A DNA stretch of 64,000 nucleotides from Trichostrongylus colubriformis (taxonomy: Eukaryota > Nematoda > Chromadorea > Rhabditida > Trichostrongylidae): positions 53,924,591 through 53,988,590 of the forward strand of contig OZ022258.1 of assembly GCA_963978905.1 (NCBI GenBank), in the 5' to 3' direction. The notes beneath the pieces are model-generated. The model saw only the letters and a program-made list of their open reading frames with translations. It was not told where the DNA came from and did not search any database. The position numbers and the translations under genes are program-made. Below are positions 1 to 12,189 of the stretch, piece by piece. Every line of letters begins with the position of its first letter. The first letter of the stretch is position 1.

Positions 1-1140
1 TATGCTGACACTTTTCAAAAGGAGCCAGCAGATATGAATCCGACAGACTCACTGCTCCCGCGTACACTACATATCCTACCGAAATGCTGGGAGTACAGAG
101 GAGTGTCCTCTCACAAAGTGTCCAAATAAAATTAAAAAATTACTTTATCTTAGGCTTGAAGAAGACGCTAGGCGCCAGAAGCTTGCCATTAGGTACAAAT
201 TTCTACCGCAATATTTTGAGGAATCTTTTGAGTCTTTTGAAATAAAATTTTGAAGCCTCACACTGTTTTTTCACACATTCATCGTTAGATGTTCAAGTGT
301 GGCGCCCTTACGAAGGATACATCCTTAGCTCAGCAACCATGGAATCACTTCTGAACTTTGTTTTCTTCTGATTACCCTTGACAACTTGTCCACATCCCCG
401 AAACACCTGGGAACTTATTTAAATTCAAAAAAAGTGGGTAGCGCTGCCATGCCTTTGCTCTGTTAGAGCTTGCCATTTAAACGCGATTCACTCTCACAAT
501 ATGATCTGTCCTTTTACATTTTCTTTGAAATCAATGTATTAATTCTTGAGTGCAGCCAATTTTTAGAAGTAGCTCTTGTATGAGATGCAAGACACATCGA
601 GGTGTTTCACTGCACCGGTAAAAACGATCTATCCATGCATTTTCAAACAGGATGTATGAGTTATGACTTGCTCTGAATGAGAACAGCAATTCTGGATTTT
701 TGAAGGCTGTTGAAATATGGAAGCTGAAACCGAAACTGAGAAGGTTACGTGAACATATGGATTGTGGGGCGACAAAAATCACATAATTGCGCTGTTCAAT
801 GGAAAATAGGCTAGCTGGTGATCGCAGTGGAGGACTGCTCTCTCCTGCTCTTTCAGCTTCTCTAAAAAAGAAAAATAAGTAAAACCTGATATCTACTAAA
901 ATTCTATCGAAACATGCTCTCATATTTCCATTTACGAACACGTGAATCATCACTTTCGATTCACTTTTCCCTTACCTTCACATTAGATTTAGAAAGAGGA
1001 TTATTTTTCTTTTTACAGTCTATCAGAAACAAAACAAGTCCACAAACATCAGCTTTTCCCTGGATATCTTGTTCCTCATAGAACAACTTCGAAGATACAA
1101 ATCGCTCATGGTCGAACCCTCCATCCCTCGTATGACTTGA
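1..1140. other. No supported gene
   Basis: AT-rich, open frames short and without splice support. Nothing recognised. Confidence 0.6.
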
Positions 1141-1280
1141 TGCCAGAATTTTACGACTACTTCCTCCGAGTCATTGCATAGTTCAAATCGCATTCATCTG
1201 TTCCCACGATTCTGAATGGACTTGGAATGCATGACGTATCCCAAATGGTACTATTTACCGTAAGAAACTTGATCCTTTAT
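1141..1280 (+). repeat. SINE tail, 5'-truncated copy
   Basis: Matches the body and end of the adjacent full copy (CGAGTCATTGCATAG, CACGATTCTGAATGGACTTG, GTATCCCAAATGGT, GTAAGAAACTTGATCC) in the same orientation, without the tRNA head. Confidence 0.6.
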
Positions 1281-1385
1281 TGTAGAGCTTTTTCTGTTGT
1301 TTTCTACAGTCGCCGAATTTGTCTGCACTTACTAAATGGGAACAGAGACATCGTGATAAATTTCGATTGATTTACCAGTTCACAG

Positions 1386-1656
1386 GGTGGAGGTGGTGTA
1401 GTGACAGGTAGCGCTCATCCACTCTCATGGTGCGAGGATCAAATTCTACATCAGCGCACGCCCAGGCTAATCTGGCCTTCCATCCCTCCGGGGTCAGTAA
1501 ACTGGCACCAAACCGTCAAAACTGACTTGTTCATCGGCTGATCACCGTAAGTCATTGTATAGCCCATCTCACATTCACCAACCACCACGATTGAATGGAA
1601 TTGGAATGTGCGGAGCATCCCAAGACTGATTGATCAATTCCAAGAAACTTTACCCT
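1386..1656 (+). repeat. tRNA-derived SINE, full-length copy
   Basis: The head GGTGGAGGTGGTGTAGTGAC and GCGAGGATCAAATTCTAC resemble the A and B boxes of a tRNA; the body has CAGGCTAATCTGGCCTTCCA, TCATCGGCTGATCACCGTAA and GAATTGGAATGTGCGGAGCA, and the end is CAAGAAACTTTACC. The same order of motifs recurs at 14.8 and 54.1 kb. No intact cloverleaf, so it is not a tRNA gene. Confidence 0.7.
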
Positions 1657-1659
1657 CTA

Positions 1660-3340
1660 TTCTTTTATACCAGCTCACGCCATTATTCCTACTTCTGTTC
1701 GAAATTATAAGCATATGCGTACAAATTACCTGTGGTATCGAGTAGGCGCTCTTGACTTATTGTTTTCCTCTTGTTCGAACTCATCTACGTCTTGTGGATG
1801 GGAAGCTTGATTGGCTGTGTTTGTGAATGGAGCCAGTCAGCTGTGCAAGTGCGACGTAGACTCCATAATCACTGTGAAACCATCATCCGTCTCTAATGCT
1901 CTCCGAAGCTGAGTTAATTTCCTAGGACATCTGCTCATTGTGTTGATGTTAACGATTCAAGCTGTGTTTCAAGATTTTTGGAGACTGCCTAAGTGTGGAT
2001 TAACGACCGAGGTGATCGGTAGTATAACAGTGGAGAAAGGACGAAATAAGACTACGAAAAACCTACGAAGTGCGAACCCAAGAACCCCTTCCCACTACTT
2101 CTCTTTCGCTCCCTTCGCATCACTAACCGCTGAGTGCTGACAGCGAGGGGCCATGCCAGCCTGCCCTGCCTTCGTAGTGATTCGCCCAATGGGTTCGACT
2201 CGGCGTACTTGATAGCGCTGCGGGATCGCTTTAAAAACCCCAGCGCGAGTTTTTTGAATGTGAATTACGCAACGAATAGTCTCTTCTGCACTGGAATATT
2301 CATTCTCAGAATATGTCTTCCCTGTTCTCATTTTCCCTTTACTCCTTGCGGTGCATTCAAAGGTGCTCGACTCTCTTTGTTGAAAAAGCAGGAGCGGGCA
2401 GCAATAAAGGAGGTAGAGCGCCTTTGAGGTCTATATCTTTTCACTTCACTTCGAGTCGCAGGATCCCCTGGCTGAGTTGCTGCGATGGAGAGGCAGCCTT
2501 TGCGGCTGGGTGGGATAGCCCCACGCCGTCTTCATTTGACCCACACCGGCTAGTGAGGTAGTGGGAACGAAAGGGAAGGTGTGAGTAGAGGCATTCCATT
2601 TCTTGCGCTATCGGTCCTTTCATCCAGTTCTTTCTCTATCTCTTTCTCTGTAGTTGCACACTTAGCGCCTCCCACTTCCATTTTCGCGGTAAAAGGTTAA
2701 TCGACCAAAATTACACCTTCGAATGTGTTTAAATTGCTTTTCTCGCAGAAATTCTTTCATTCGTTCTCGCTAAGTTGTGATTGTACGCAAGTCGCTATTC
2801 CTTATAAATGGTTTTTGGTCGAATAGCTTCTTCTCTGCGACTGTTAGCGAATTGTTTGTCATTCCGATTGTCATTCCGAAGCTTATCCACTTCGGTTTAC
2901 TTGGGAAATGGCTTGTATTTTCCTAATAATCAAAAAACTCCCTCAAATAAACAAAAAAACTTCTTGACTCTGCGCGCCACTTTTTCTATCACTCGTGAAT
3001 ATCCACTTATGCCGAACGTTGTGCACCGAAGAAATCAACATGAAGGAGCTTTGCATTTATGAATAATCCTGGTTATAGTAGGGCAGCATGATATATTCTA
3101 TCCTAATTCACTTCGAGCGCTACAGTAAGGGTCCAAGTGGTATTAATAGTATATCGAAGCATTACACACATCGCCTGGGTATAATCGCACAGATGGGCAA
3201 TTGAGTGGCGTTCATAAATCTCTCGGGAGTATGATTCACGATGCGCTTTTAGAATGATTGTCATCGAAACACTGTAGTACAGCTGGTCTTTGACGCTGAG
3301 GAGCGATTTTGAGGTCGTCGAAGGGGTTTCTTATAGGCCT
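1660..3340. other. No supported gene
   Basis: Moderately GC-rich patches (2,100-2,560) with overlapping open frames on both strands, none with a protein-like pattern or family. May be an unrecognised repeat. Confidence 0.5.
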
Positions 3341-3346
3341 CTTGGG

Positions 3347-3776
3347 TTAAAGGAATCATGCACGAAAAGGTGAGTTTTTCTGTTACCCATATATCTATGT
3401 AGTACTTTCTTACTGAGGGGCGCATACAAAGTTTCACGCGAAAAAGTGAGAATCCGGCTAAGTTACGGCTCTTCAAAGTGGAGGACGACCGGGCAGGCCT
3501 CCGAGTAGGTTCCCACTCTCTCGTCCGCTGCGATCGTATACGCAGACTGGGACTGTTTACGTGACTTCTAATCTCAGTCTGCGCTTCCGACCGCGGCGGA
3601 CCACGGGGCGGTGCATTCTCTCGGAAGCCTGCCCCTTCGTCATCCACCGTGTGGAGCTGTATCTTAGCCGGATCTCACTTTTTCGCATGAAATTTTGCAT
3701 GCCACCCTTATTATGCAATTGCAGCTCAACCATATGGGTAACAGAGAAACTCACCTTTCCTTGTAAGATTTCTTTA
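3347..3776. mobile_element. MITE family A, copy 1
   Basis: A ~430-base palindromic element. The ends read TTAAAGGAATC and GATTTCTTTA; sub-terminal arms carry GTTACCCATATA, GCAT.CAAAGTTTCACGCGAAAA and AGAATCCGGC, and the middle is GC-rich with CCGCGGCGGACC. No coding potential; apparent ORFs here are readings through the palindrome. Confidence 0.85.
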
Positions 3777-4356
3777 CCTTATCCAGCGGGGTTGAATTGC
3801 TAAGTGGGAGAATTCAGCCGCCTTGCAGCCCATATCCGCTCATTAAATATGTACCTAGCGAGTCGCCTCCTTCGTTTTTCTTCTGGTAGCTCAAGGCTCT
3901 TCTTGTTACCCTTCTTCTTCCTGAAAAAACATTTCTTAAAGTTATAATTTTTCCACCCATCTGATTATTTATTCTCTTTTTGTATAGGTATACCGTCTCT
4001 GAAGAAAAAGCTTGTGTCATCAAGAGAAGGGGGATTGTATAAAAAATGTATTGTGAAAAAAATTGCACAGTCCCTTAGCTTTTTGTGAGCTACGAGATAA
4101 TTTAGTACTGTAGAGTCTAATTTCTCCTTTTTCACAAGACATTTATTCGTAGAATTCGACTTCTTTTGATGATCCAAGACGGTATACAGTTATATATGAA
4201 GAGAATTAATAATCAGATGGGCATATCTCTCTGAGTTGATGTTGGCTTGTTCATTTTTTATATATGGTCTCCTTTATTATTTTTATTCATCGTTGAAATC
4301 AATGTCGAGATTTTCGTGACGTTTTTCAGTGTCATCTCATCGTCACTGAATTTCAG

Positions 4357-4466
4357 GCGTTTCAAAGTCAACGCGTCGTCGCTGCCATCCAGCGTTGTTG
4401 TGTGAGTGTAATGTACCGAGTGGAAAAAGCGGAAATCTATCGGTTCAGCTGTTAGACATGCCTGAG
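4357..4466 (+). CDS. Orphan exon-like open stretch
   Basis: Between a GAATTTCAG acceptor and a GAG/GTGAGT donor, one frame stays open and reads GVSKSTRRRCHPALLCEC, then NVPSGKSGNLSVQLLDMPE. It needs one base from a previous exon and ends in phase 0. The composition is protein-like and both splice sites are good, but no partner exon was found within several kilobases, so this could be an exon of a gene extending to the left, a relic, or chance. Confidence 0.3.
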
Positions 4467-4771
4467 GTGAGTTCTTACTTTACATTACGTGTCTTAAACT
4501 AATAAGCCTTTTTCATGAGTGACAGAGTTTTAAAGCATATTTCTAAGGAACTTACAACAAGCCAAAAGGTATCTTGCTCAATTATAAAAGCGGACAATTA
4601 CCAGTGGAAATTTTTTTTAAAAAATCACATCAAAAGATTGTTAAAGAAGTTGTTGGGTAACAAAATGGATAATCCAATGATTTCGTGCCATGTAACTTTT
4701 TTGAATCACAAATAGATCTTAGAAACGTAGCAGTATCTTTAGTTCAAGAGCCTTCGAGGGAAGGTTGTTAC

Positions 4772-4875
4772 AAGGATGCTGAGTGGGCAAAAGCTCCGGT
4801 GTCGGACAGAACTCGAACCCGCACTTCATGCTTTCCGGGCATATGTGTTAATTCATTACACTACTGAGATCCCTT
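4772..4875 (-). repeat. tRNA-like element (SINE head or tRNA pseudogene)
   Basis: On the minus strand GATCTCAGTAGTGTAATGAA resembles a tRNA D-arm/A box and GTGCGGGTTCGAGTTCTGTC a T-arm/B box, but the acceptor stem does not pair. It continues into GACACCGGAGCTTTTGCCCA. Probably the head of a tRNA-derived SINE. Confidence 0.55.
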
Positions 4876-5109
4876 TCAACTTAACACAGCTTCTAAATAC
4901 CATATTTACCATAGGCGTTTAACATATCAAATGAATAAATTATTCATTTATTTGATCGATTTGTCAAACGTCATGCCTTAATCAGGGGGAGAGTATTCGT
5001 AAAAGAATGCTATACAATGACAATAAGAGCAAAAGGAGAAAAAAAGCGTAGCGGAGAAAGCTTCAGGTGAATGGCTTTTTAAAGCAGAAAGAAAATATCA
5101 ACATCAGTA

Positions 5110-5325
5110 TGAGTTCGACATCAATATCAATATGTTATATATAATAGTCAAAGTCTTATAATATATAAGATTCTATATCATTGTAATATTTAATATTCAA
5201 TATCATCAAAAATATACATTATTCAAAATCATTGTAATATATAAGATTCAGTATCATTATAATATGTAATATTCAATATCATCAGAAAATATAATATTCA
5301 ATATCATTATTCAATATCAGAATGA
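5110..5325 (+). repeat. AT-rich tandem repeat
   Basis: Variants of AATATATAAGATTC followed by A.TATCATTGTAATAT and AATATTCAATATCATC repeat about five to six times. Confidence 0.8.
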
Positions 5326-5329
5326 AGCA

Positions 5330-6090
5330 TTCTGTTACAAAAATTACCTATCGGTATTCACATGTGTGAGGTAATCATGCAATCACGTATTCATCATTCT
5401 CTTTGGGATGTCCCTTACATTGTGTAAGTCAATTCAGTGGAAGACTTCCGTGTTAGTGCTGGTGGAGCTGCTCGCCACTGTCTACTTCTGCCAAATTCTT
5501 ACAATGGTACTTTTTACCTACCAGGATTTTTAAATTATAATTGTTTTTTGTGCCAAAACTATTTTTATGTGGAGGTGGGCAAGCTTCTTTCGAGTATTAT
5601 TTCATGGAACCCTACATCTCTATGGCTTAAGGTTCAAAAATCATGTACCCTGGTGAACCTCACTGCTCTTATCGCATTTCCCTATCCGGCAATTAATCAC
5701 TGCTAGAGCGGAACAAGACCAATCTTTGCTACCAGTTAGCACCACGTAAGACATGCGAAACTAGAGATTACATTGAAGTGGGCGTAATCCACCAAATAGT
5801 GCCCGGGCATGTGTTAAACAGCCTACCTATAGATGGATTTGGAACTCATTGGATATGTCGCAAGAAACATACTATGTGGTCCCATAGCTAATAATTCACT
5901 GAGAAGCTATTTATAGTGGATTGATAGCGTAAAGGAAATGAGCTAACGTAAGTTGATGCCTTGATGCTGAGCACGAGGATTTGGCATGCTGGAAGGGATT
6001 GTAAGTATAATAGATTCCCTTTGTGGTAAGTACTGCAGAATTTTGTGGTTCGTTGGGAGAAATTATAGAACGAACAACCGCACGAAGGAC
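5330..6090. other. No supported gene
   Basis: Between the AT repeat and the mariner. A reverse-strand frame at 5,911-6,147 runs into the tandem repeat unit and is not convincing. Confidence 0.5.
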
Positions 6091-6175
6091 TCCATAAGAA
6101 GTGGTATTGTTATAAGCATCGTAATGGGAGCGTATTAACATAAACAACTTTTATCCTCTCACACTGGAAGTTTTA

Positions 6176-7061
6176 TTAGGTTGATTCATAATAAATCGGA
6201 CAAATGGTAGTGATGATTTCTAGACATCATAACTCAGCAACGAGTTAACGAAAATGGACGCGCGAGGTACCGTTGGAATGAGTATGAAAAGCTCTTCAAA
6301 GTACCGCAAAATAATCACTCCAAAGTAAATTCATTCCGCCACAATGCCGCACGATTTCAAGCGGTCCAGAGACCACATCCGCAACGTCATACTATTTATA
6401 TCGCTATCTGGCCAGGAACCCGCGGATATCGGCAGACGTCTGATAGAAGTTCACAAGGAGCATGCCCCGCCAAAAGTACAGTGTACTTGTAGCATTCGAA
6501 GTTTGCGTCAGGCGACTATTCCATCGAAGACGAAAACCGCGGTTGGTGGAGCGTACACGGCGTAGAGTACTGGGAGCTGCTCGATGAAGGTACCACAGTA
6601 TCCGCCGACGTCTACGTTCGTCAATTACGAGAATTGAAGGCCAATGTCCAAAGTTCGCTACGGCGGCGGTCACATGTCTACTTCCAGCACGACAGCGCGA
6701 GACCGCACATTGCAAGATCGACCAAGGCCGAGCTGCTGTCGTAGAGTTGGACCGTGCTTCCACATCCACCGTACTCCCCAGATCTGGCCCCTTCAGATTT
6801 CCACTTTTTCTTCCAAAGCCAACGCCACCTGGGCGGCCAAGACTTCAAAACTCGCGACGAGTCAAGGCGGCACTCGGCAACTTCTTCGAGCTCCAGCCTC
6901 CGGCCTTCTGGAGCAAGGGCATCCATGATCTGCCTAACCCGTGGCAGAAGGTCATCGATAAAGATGGAGCATATATCAAGTGAATCTCAGTTGTCGTTAA
7001 AAAGTTGTACGACAATGATTAAAATTGGTCAATTTGTCCGATTTATTATGAATCAACCTAA
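6176..7061 (+). mobile_element. Broken mariner transposon, internally deleted, with TIRs and TA target duplication
   Basis: About 30-base terminal inverted repeats begin TTAGGTTGATTCATAATAAA and end with the matching reverse complement, flanked on both sides by TA (6174-6175 and 7062-7063), the target duplication of the Tc1/mariner superfamily. At 886 bases it is shorter than the usual 1.3 kb. The missing part lies between the helix-turn-helix region and the catalytic core. Confidence 0.93.
6344..6983 (+). pseudogene. Mariner transposase pseudogene
   Basis: Fragments in order: an N-terminal ADIGRRLIEVHKEHAPPK part; GDYSIEDENR from the linker; then, after a deletion of the first catalytic aspartate region, WWSVHGVEYWELLDEG, VYFQHDSARPHIARS (second Asp), VLPHPPYSPDLAPSDFHFF (third Asp region, the mariner signature) and WQKVIDKDGAYI at the C terminus. 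Frameshifts and an in-frame TAG break it, so it is not functional. The subfamily cannot be decided here. Confidence 0.9.
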
Positions 7062-7673
7062 TACAAGTATTTATACATCATAATCAACTTCTGTCCTCTT
7101 ATACTGGAAGGTTTACCAATATTTATAAGTCTGCAAGGAATGTGAGAAATGGTATTGTTATAAGCATCATAATAGGAGCAGTGTTAACAAAGGAAAAGAC
7201 TTTTATCTTCTACTACAGGAAGGTTCACCAATGTCTAAAAAACCTAAAAAAGGGTGGAGTGTATGATCTCTCGCAGGTTAATGGGCGATTTTCAAACATA
7301 TGCCGAAATCGCTGGAAAGAGAAATCAGTCGAGTGCCATATTCAAAAGCAGGCCACCTTGAAAACTATTTTTACAAAAAGGCTCTTTTCATGTCAAGCCT
7401 CTTTGGAGGCCAGAATAGTATACTTTCGATCAAGGTAAGCAATATTGTTGTGAAATTTGAGCAGCCTACCTGGTTAACAATGAAAGGTGATATCCTCTCC
7501 AGGTTTGCTATCAGTAGCCACCTGAGAAATACCTTGCTTATGTCATCGGTGTCGCCCAAATTGAAAACAATGGCATTCAAGTTTAGGGTGACAGGGTGTG
7601 TGCCATTAGGACAGAAAATTCTCATGGTCGCGCCTGACGAACGAAGAGATGGTGCAAACAACTAACAACTGCA

Positions 7674-7714
7674 CGCTTCATGACCAACTAACTACATTAG
7701 TTGGTCATGAAGCG
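7674..7714. repeat. Perfect 16-base inverted repeat (hairpin)
   Basis: CGCTTCATGACCAACT, a 9-base loop AACTACATT, then the exact reverse complement AGTTGGTCATGAAGCG. It is isolated between a repeat relic and a MITE A copy. It could form a hairpin in RNA or mark the centre of an old palindromic element. Confidence 0.9.
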
Positions 7715-7744
7715 ATCACGCCTAGAATAAACCGTAAAGCACCG

Positions 7745-8174
7745 TCATCACTTCAGGACCCATCTAATACATGGGTTTTTCTCTTTACCGTGTATTCATG
7801 TTGTATTTGCCTACTAAGAGCCGCATGCAAAGTTTTACTCGAAAAGAGGGAATCCGGCCAAAATACAGCTTCTCAAAATGGCAGCAGAGGGGACGGGGCC
7901 TCAGAGTGAATGCCCATCCCGTCGTCGGTTTGAGACGAAGAGTAGGGCTGTTTATGTAAACTTCTGTTCCCGAACGACCGCGACGGACCACGGGGCGGGC
8001 ATCGCTCTTGAGCCCCGTCCCCTCGGCCACCACTTTGAAGAGCTGTATCTTACCCGATTGTAGCTTTTTTGCGTGAAACTTTGCATGCGGCACTTATTAA
8101 CAATACTTAAAACCAAATGCATCATAAATGCCTGGGTAGTGGAGAAAATCATTTTTCCGTGCACGATTCTTTAA
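7745..8174. mobile_element. MITE family A, copy 2
   Basis: Same arms (GTTGTATTTGCCTACTAAG, GCATGCAAAGTTTTACTCG, then the mirrored GTGAAACTTTGCATGC) and right end TTTTTCCGTGCACGATTCTT followed by TAA. The left tip is degraded, so the left boundary is approximate. Confidence 0.8.
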
Positions 8175-8179
8175 GCTGT

Positions 8180-10000
8180 CTTTTGGCCTAATCAGCGTTT
8201 GTCTCCAGAAAAAGTCATATAAAACCCGCCTCACCATCGTCCATCACACTTCATTTCTTGTCAATTCTAAAATCTTGATTTGGATGCTTACTTTGAATTT
8301 TCTGTTTCGTTTTGAGGACTGTTAATAAAATAAATTGCTACATTCTCCGTCTCTCTTCCAGCCTTGACCCCTCTTACTACTTGTAATAAATAGAAACAGA
8401 CTGCCCCTAATTGAGAAGGTTTGCTCAAGCAGCAGATATACGCACTGAAAAATGAATTTTTGGCTATCATATTAGTCACGCTTGAATACTCTGCAAAGCC
8501 GAGCGCCCTCAAGAAAATGGCGTTTCCATGAAAATGTGGGAGAGTTTCGGAACTGAAAGAAACGAAAGTTGTGTTTTCGTCGGAATTTTTGATTAGATGG
8601 TGGAACCTTCCATGAATACCACGTCTGTAGACACTTTTGCAGATACATGAAAGTACTGTGGTGGATTTGTTGGTGCATGTAATTAATGTAGTGGATTTGT
8701 TGCTGAGACTTTTTGTATTCTTCCATAAATAGCCCTCATGAGAGAGTTTCGATGGGGTTCGGCTCTAATGGGATTGTCCTTTAAGTACGAAGTCGCATCC
8801 TGCACTGATTTTCGAATTTTCCCCCATAAAAGACTTCAGCTTGGGTGCCGAGCTGTGGTCAATGCAAAAGCACTTTCCACATGCTCAGTGAATCTTCCGT
8901 GGTGAAGATTTGGACACCACTTGCTTGCGTTACGAAGCTTTCGGGTGCCGATAGTTTTCCGTTAGTCTTTCATGCGTAAGCGTAAATATATCATCCTTAC
9001 TCAATTATTGCTCAATTTTCCGGCATTTAGTGGTCTCGGTCCACACAGCCCGTGCTCGTGCCCAGCACCCTTGTACGATGTTTTGATCCGCCTCTATCCA
9101 CTGGTTTTCAGTCGCCAGAAAGCTTCAGTTTACCTTTTTAGCTCTTTCAAGGCGTCCATCACTACTACCTTCTTAATCTTTGACTTGAAGGTTTATTTAT
9201 GCTTCATTTTAATGTTTGCTGTTTGTGAGTTTTATCGTAGGGGACATCTTAACAAAAGAGTCAGTCTCTGACTGGATTTTTCTGGCGTGGGAGGCTTTTC
9301 TAAGCAGTGCGCAGTCGTAGTGCCAGTCAATCAAGCGGCCACCAAAGAGCAGCACAAGAGGGTCTTATTCGTCGCATTTTGTTCCAAGAAATCACATCTA
9401 TCGTTCTATTGCTCCGTCGACTGGTGTGAGCTTCACAAGCAACTTTGGGAATCTGGAAATGCCCTCTATTTTCTAATGAGAGTCAGCTATACGGCATGGC
9501 CGCAGAATTGATCGTACTCATTTCTCCATTACTCCAAAATTTTTCAGAGAAAACTTTCATTTGAAACGCCATACGAAAATCTGTCGAGGCCGCAACGTAG
9601 GTGTCAGATGCAGTGTTCAAGTACTATTGGTGCATGTCTGATGTGTGGGCGATTTAATGACAGCTCTTCTCGTTTTTCCCTGTTCTCATCTCTCCTTATG
9701 GGCCGCTTGTGGATTTATTAGGACCAGAAATAGCTCGGCATTGCTCCACTACATCCAACATGCTTTGCGTTAGGAGCTATAGGGTGTAATATGCGGATAC
9801 CAGGAAGAATAAGCAGGTAACTCGCAGAACAAGAGAGCGAGCCATATTTTGTTTTCTGGTCTGCAGATGCTATAGACTCCACACCTTTTTGGTGAAATGA
9901 AACTAGCTAGTGGAGAGCGTTATCTTTTGCTTCCTGCACCCTTCGACCTCAAAAAGCGCCCAAATCGTGAGACGAAGGAGGCGAGTGTCGAACGTACTAC
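8180..10000. other. No supported gene; one zinc-finger-like scrap
   Basis: After TTTTTCAG at 9,546 one frame reads ENFHLKRHTKICRGRN before a GTAGGT, like the second half of a C2H2 finger, but no C-x2-C half precedes it. Otherwise nothing recognised. Confidence 0.5.
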
Positions 10001-10004
10001 TCTA

Positions 10005-10181
10005 AGGCTGCGTTCATACTTTGCGCCGGCATGGCGTGACTGCGTTCACAGGCAGTGAGGCAGAGTGGCATGGGAGAGGTGCAGAGACGACACAGACAAC
10101 GAGACAGGGTGGCGCATGCAAAGATGCAGAGACGCGCAGCCACGCCCTGCTGCCGGCACAGCAAGGTATGAACACTGCCAT
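10005..10181. mobile_element. MITE family B, copy 1
   Basis: Begins AGGCTGCGTTCATACTTTGC and ends GCAAGGTATGAACACTGCC, its inverted repeat. The inside carries GCAGAGACGACACAGACAAC and CAGAGACGCGCAGCCACGCC, shared by all copies. Confidence 0.8.
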
Positions 10182-11230
10182 AGCGGTATATGCTCACTCA
10201 AGTGATTGGATTGGGATAATTCAGGTAGTACTTTCGGAAATAATCAAGAGGTGCATCACGGAATCCCAAACTCGATCAGTCGCATGTTGTTTTAGTTACC
10301 CCATTGCTATACTATTCGGTAGTTTGGTGCAAAAGTACTGGTAATGAAGTACACACTGGATTCTAGAACTTTTTAAAAAGTATCAATATGTAGGAAATTT
10401 TTTGTAACATTTTTTTATCCTTCTATTTTTTTCAGATTTATCTCTTGCACAAAAAAAAACTTTTGGAAATTGATAACCCGATTTATATGTATTTATATCG
10501 ACATATGGAGACATATTGAATATTTAGAAAATGAAATACTCAAAAAAAGTGTTCAACTTGAAAGAGAATAAAATACACGTCTGAACCCAGCTCATGTTAG
10601 TTATGAGAACCGTGGTCCCAGGCGGTAATCGAAGAACTTTCGAAAAATCGCCATTTATATCGCAGGCGTAGAACTTGCAACAATCCAAATGAACCGTTCA
10701 GTAATACTAGATGCGCTGTTTTAAAACCACCACCAGAGCTTCCTGGAAGCTTCCAGAAGGTTGCGGCAAATGTCGTAAAGCTCATCATACAACCTAATAG
10801 TATATTCCCGCATGTATGTATGTCAAAACTGCTCTCCCGGAATTCTACTGTGATTTTGCGTCGATTCAATTCCATTGTCCGGAAATGCCGCGGCACTGGC
10901 TCACTTCAATAAGCTCATGTCACGCATTCATAATGTAATATGAGCATGCTACACCCAAGGGGAAACGAGCCAGTAGACAGCTGAGGGTAATGATTGGTAT
11001 CGTGGTGAATGATGTTGGTCGTTTGTGAATAAGGCATAACGACGACGCAACCATTCACAGCCTATTCGTCTGCATTCTTGTGCCTCATAAGCCTCAAGAA
11101 ATCGAACGTGCAGTAAACGCACAGCGATTTTTCCGCTTTTTACCTGAATTCATGCTCACCTGCAGTGAATCGTGTGCTCTTACACTACTAGTCATCCACC
11201 TGAATCTACTAAGGTCCGGATATTCTCTGT
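10182..11230. other. No supported gene
   Basis: AT-rich; only short frames. Nothing recognised. Confidence 0.6.
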
Positions 11231-11570
11231 GAAGACAATGATAGGGGTATTGTGGATCATTAGAACTCCTCAACTAAGTCAAGCCAATGAAAATTAGGAG
11301 TCAATGAATATTATATATGGCAAAATCTGATGAGAAACAGTGCCTTGGGCAAGAGCCGTATTCTTCAGCAGCCATTCCTCTTATACCAGCCTACCTTTTT
11401 TTCGACCCGTCCCACCCCTTTCAAGGATAAACGGGGAAAGCGGGTCTTATTTCTTGGCTCTCTGACCGTTCCACTTCGCTTTTTCTTCACTTTCCCACTA
11501 TTAAGCACGACGACCTTCATATTATATGATCTTTCCATATTAGGCCCGAATGAACACTATCACTGCCTTT
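11231..11570. mobile_element. Inverted-repeat element family D, copy 1
   Basis: Left end GAAGACAATGATAGGGGTAT, right end GAACACTATCACTGCCTTT. It is homologous to 50222-50573 over its whole length (shared CTTTTTCTTCACTTTC, TTCATATT, TAGGCCCGAA). The shared open frame (PLRFFFTF, GPNEHYHCL) is a by-product. Confidence 0.75.
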
Positions 11571-12189
11571 CAACTTCCTGGATGCATCTTTTCCCGACTT
11601 GCTCCGTGCAACTCCTCATGAGGGAGCAAGCAACCTTGTCAGTCGGTTCCAGAAACCTTTGATTGCCGTTCTCTTAACTCCTGTATTATTGTGTTACCAA
11701 AATGCTGGGATATTAAATAGGAGATGGACCCCAGAGTGAATCCTGTACCCAAATGATTAAGCTCTCAGAAACTGTGCTCTGTGGAGCTTCCTATCGCGCC
11801 ACAGTGCGTTGAAAGCTATATCTGAAGCTACTGCGCTGAAATTGAAATCTATTTCTGACGCTACAATACCACGTTACCCACGCGTCATGGTGCTGCCTAC
11901 GGCTGCCACACGTCACAGATTTACGCGCTTCCTGTCGATGCGTCAGTGTGCGACACGGCATAAATTGTTCATACAAAAATAACACAGGGGAAAAATGTAT
12001 CTTTCCTTATATAGCTAAGGAATCAGCTACAGAGCGATGGAACCATGACAGCTGTGGGAAGTATCTGACCGGATCATGCAGTTACTCAAAGCAACCTTCA
12101 TCACTGGGCTATTTCCGCTTTAAGACTCACCCTTGCTTGTGTTATACTCACCTTTAGAGACACCGCAAAAAAAACAAGCTATTTGGGGT

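Larger units (their letters stand above)
6098..7236 (+). repeat. Short tandem repeat split by the mariner insertion
   Basis: A ~75-base unit beginning GGTATTGTTATAAGCATC and ending with a TTTTATC..ACTGGAAGGTT motif is found at 6100-6175, partly at about 7078-7120 and again at 7149-7236. The mariner sits exactly after the first unit, so it inserted into a pre-existing tandem array. Confidence 0.75.

Noticed and set aside
9546..9600. Zinc-finger-like FHLKRHTKIC after a splice acceptor
   Set aside because: The required C-x2-C half was not found upstream; the similarity is too short.
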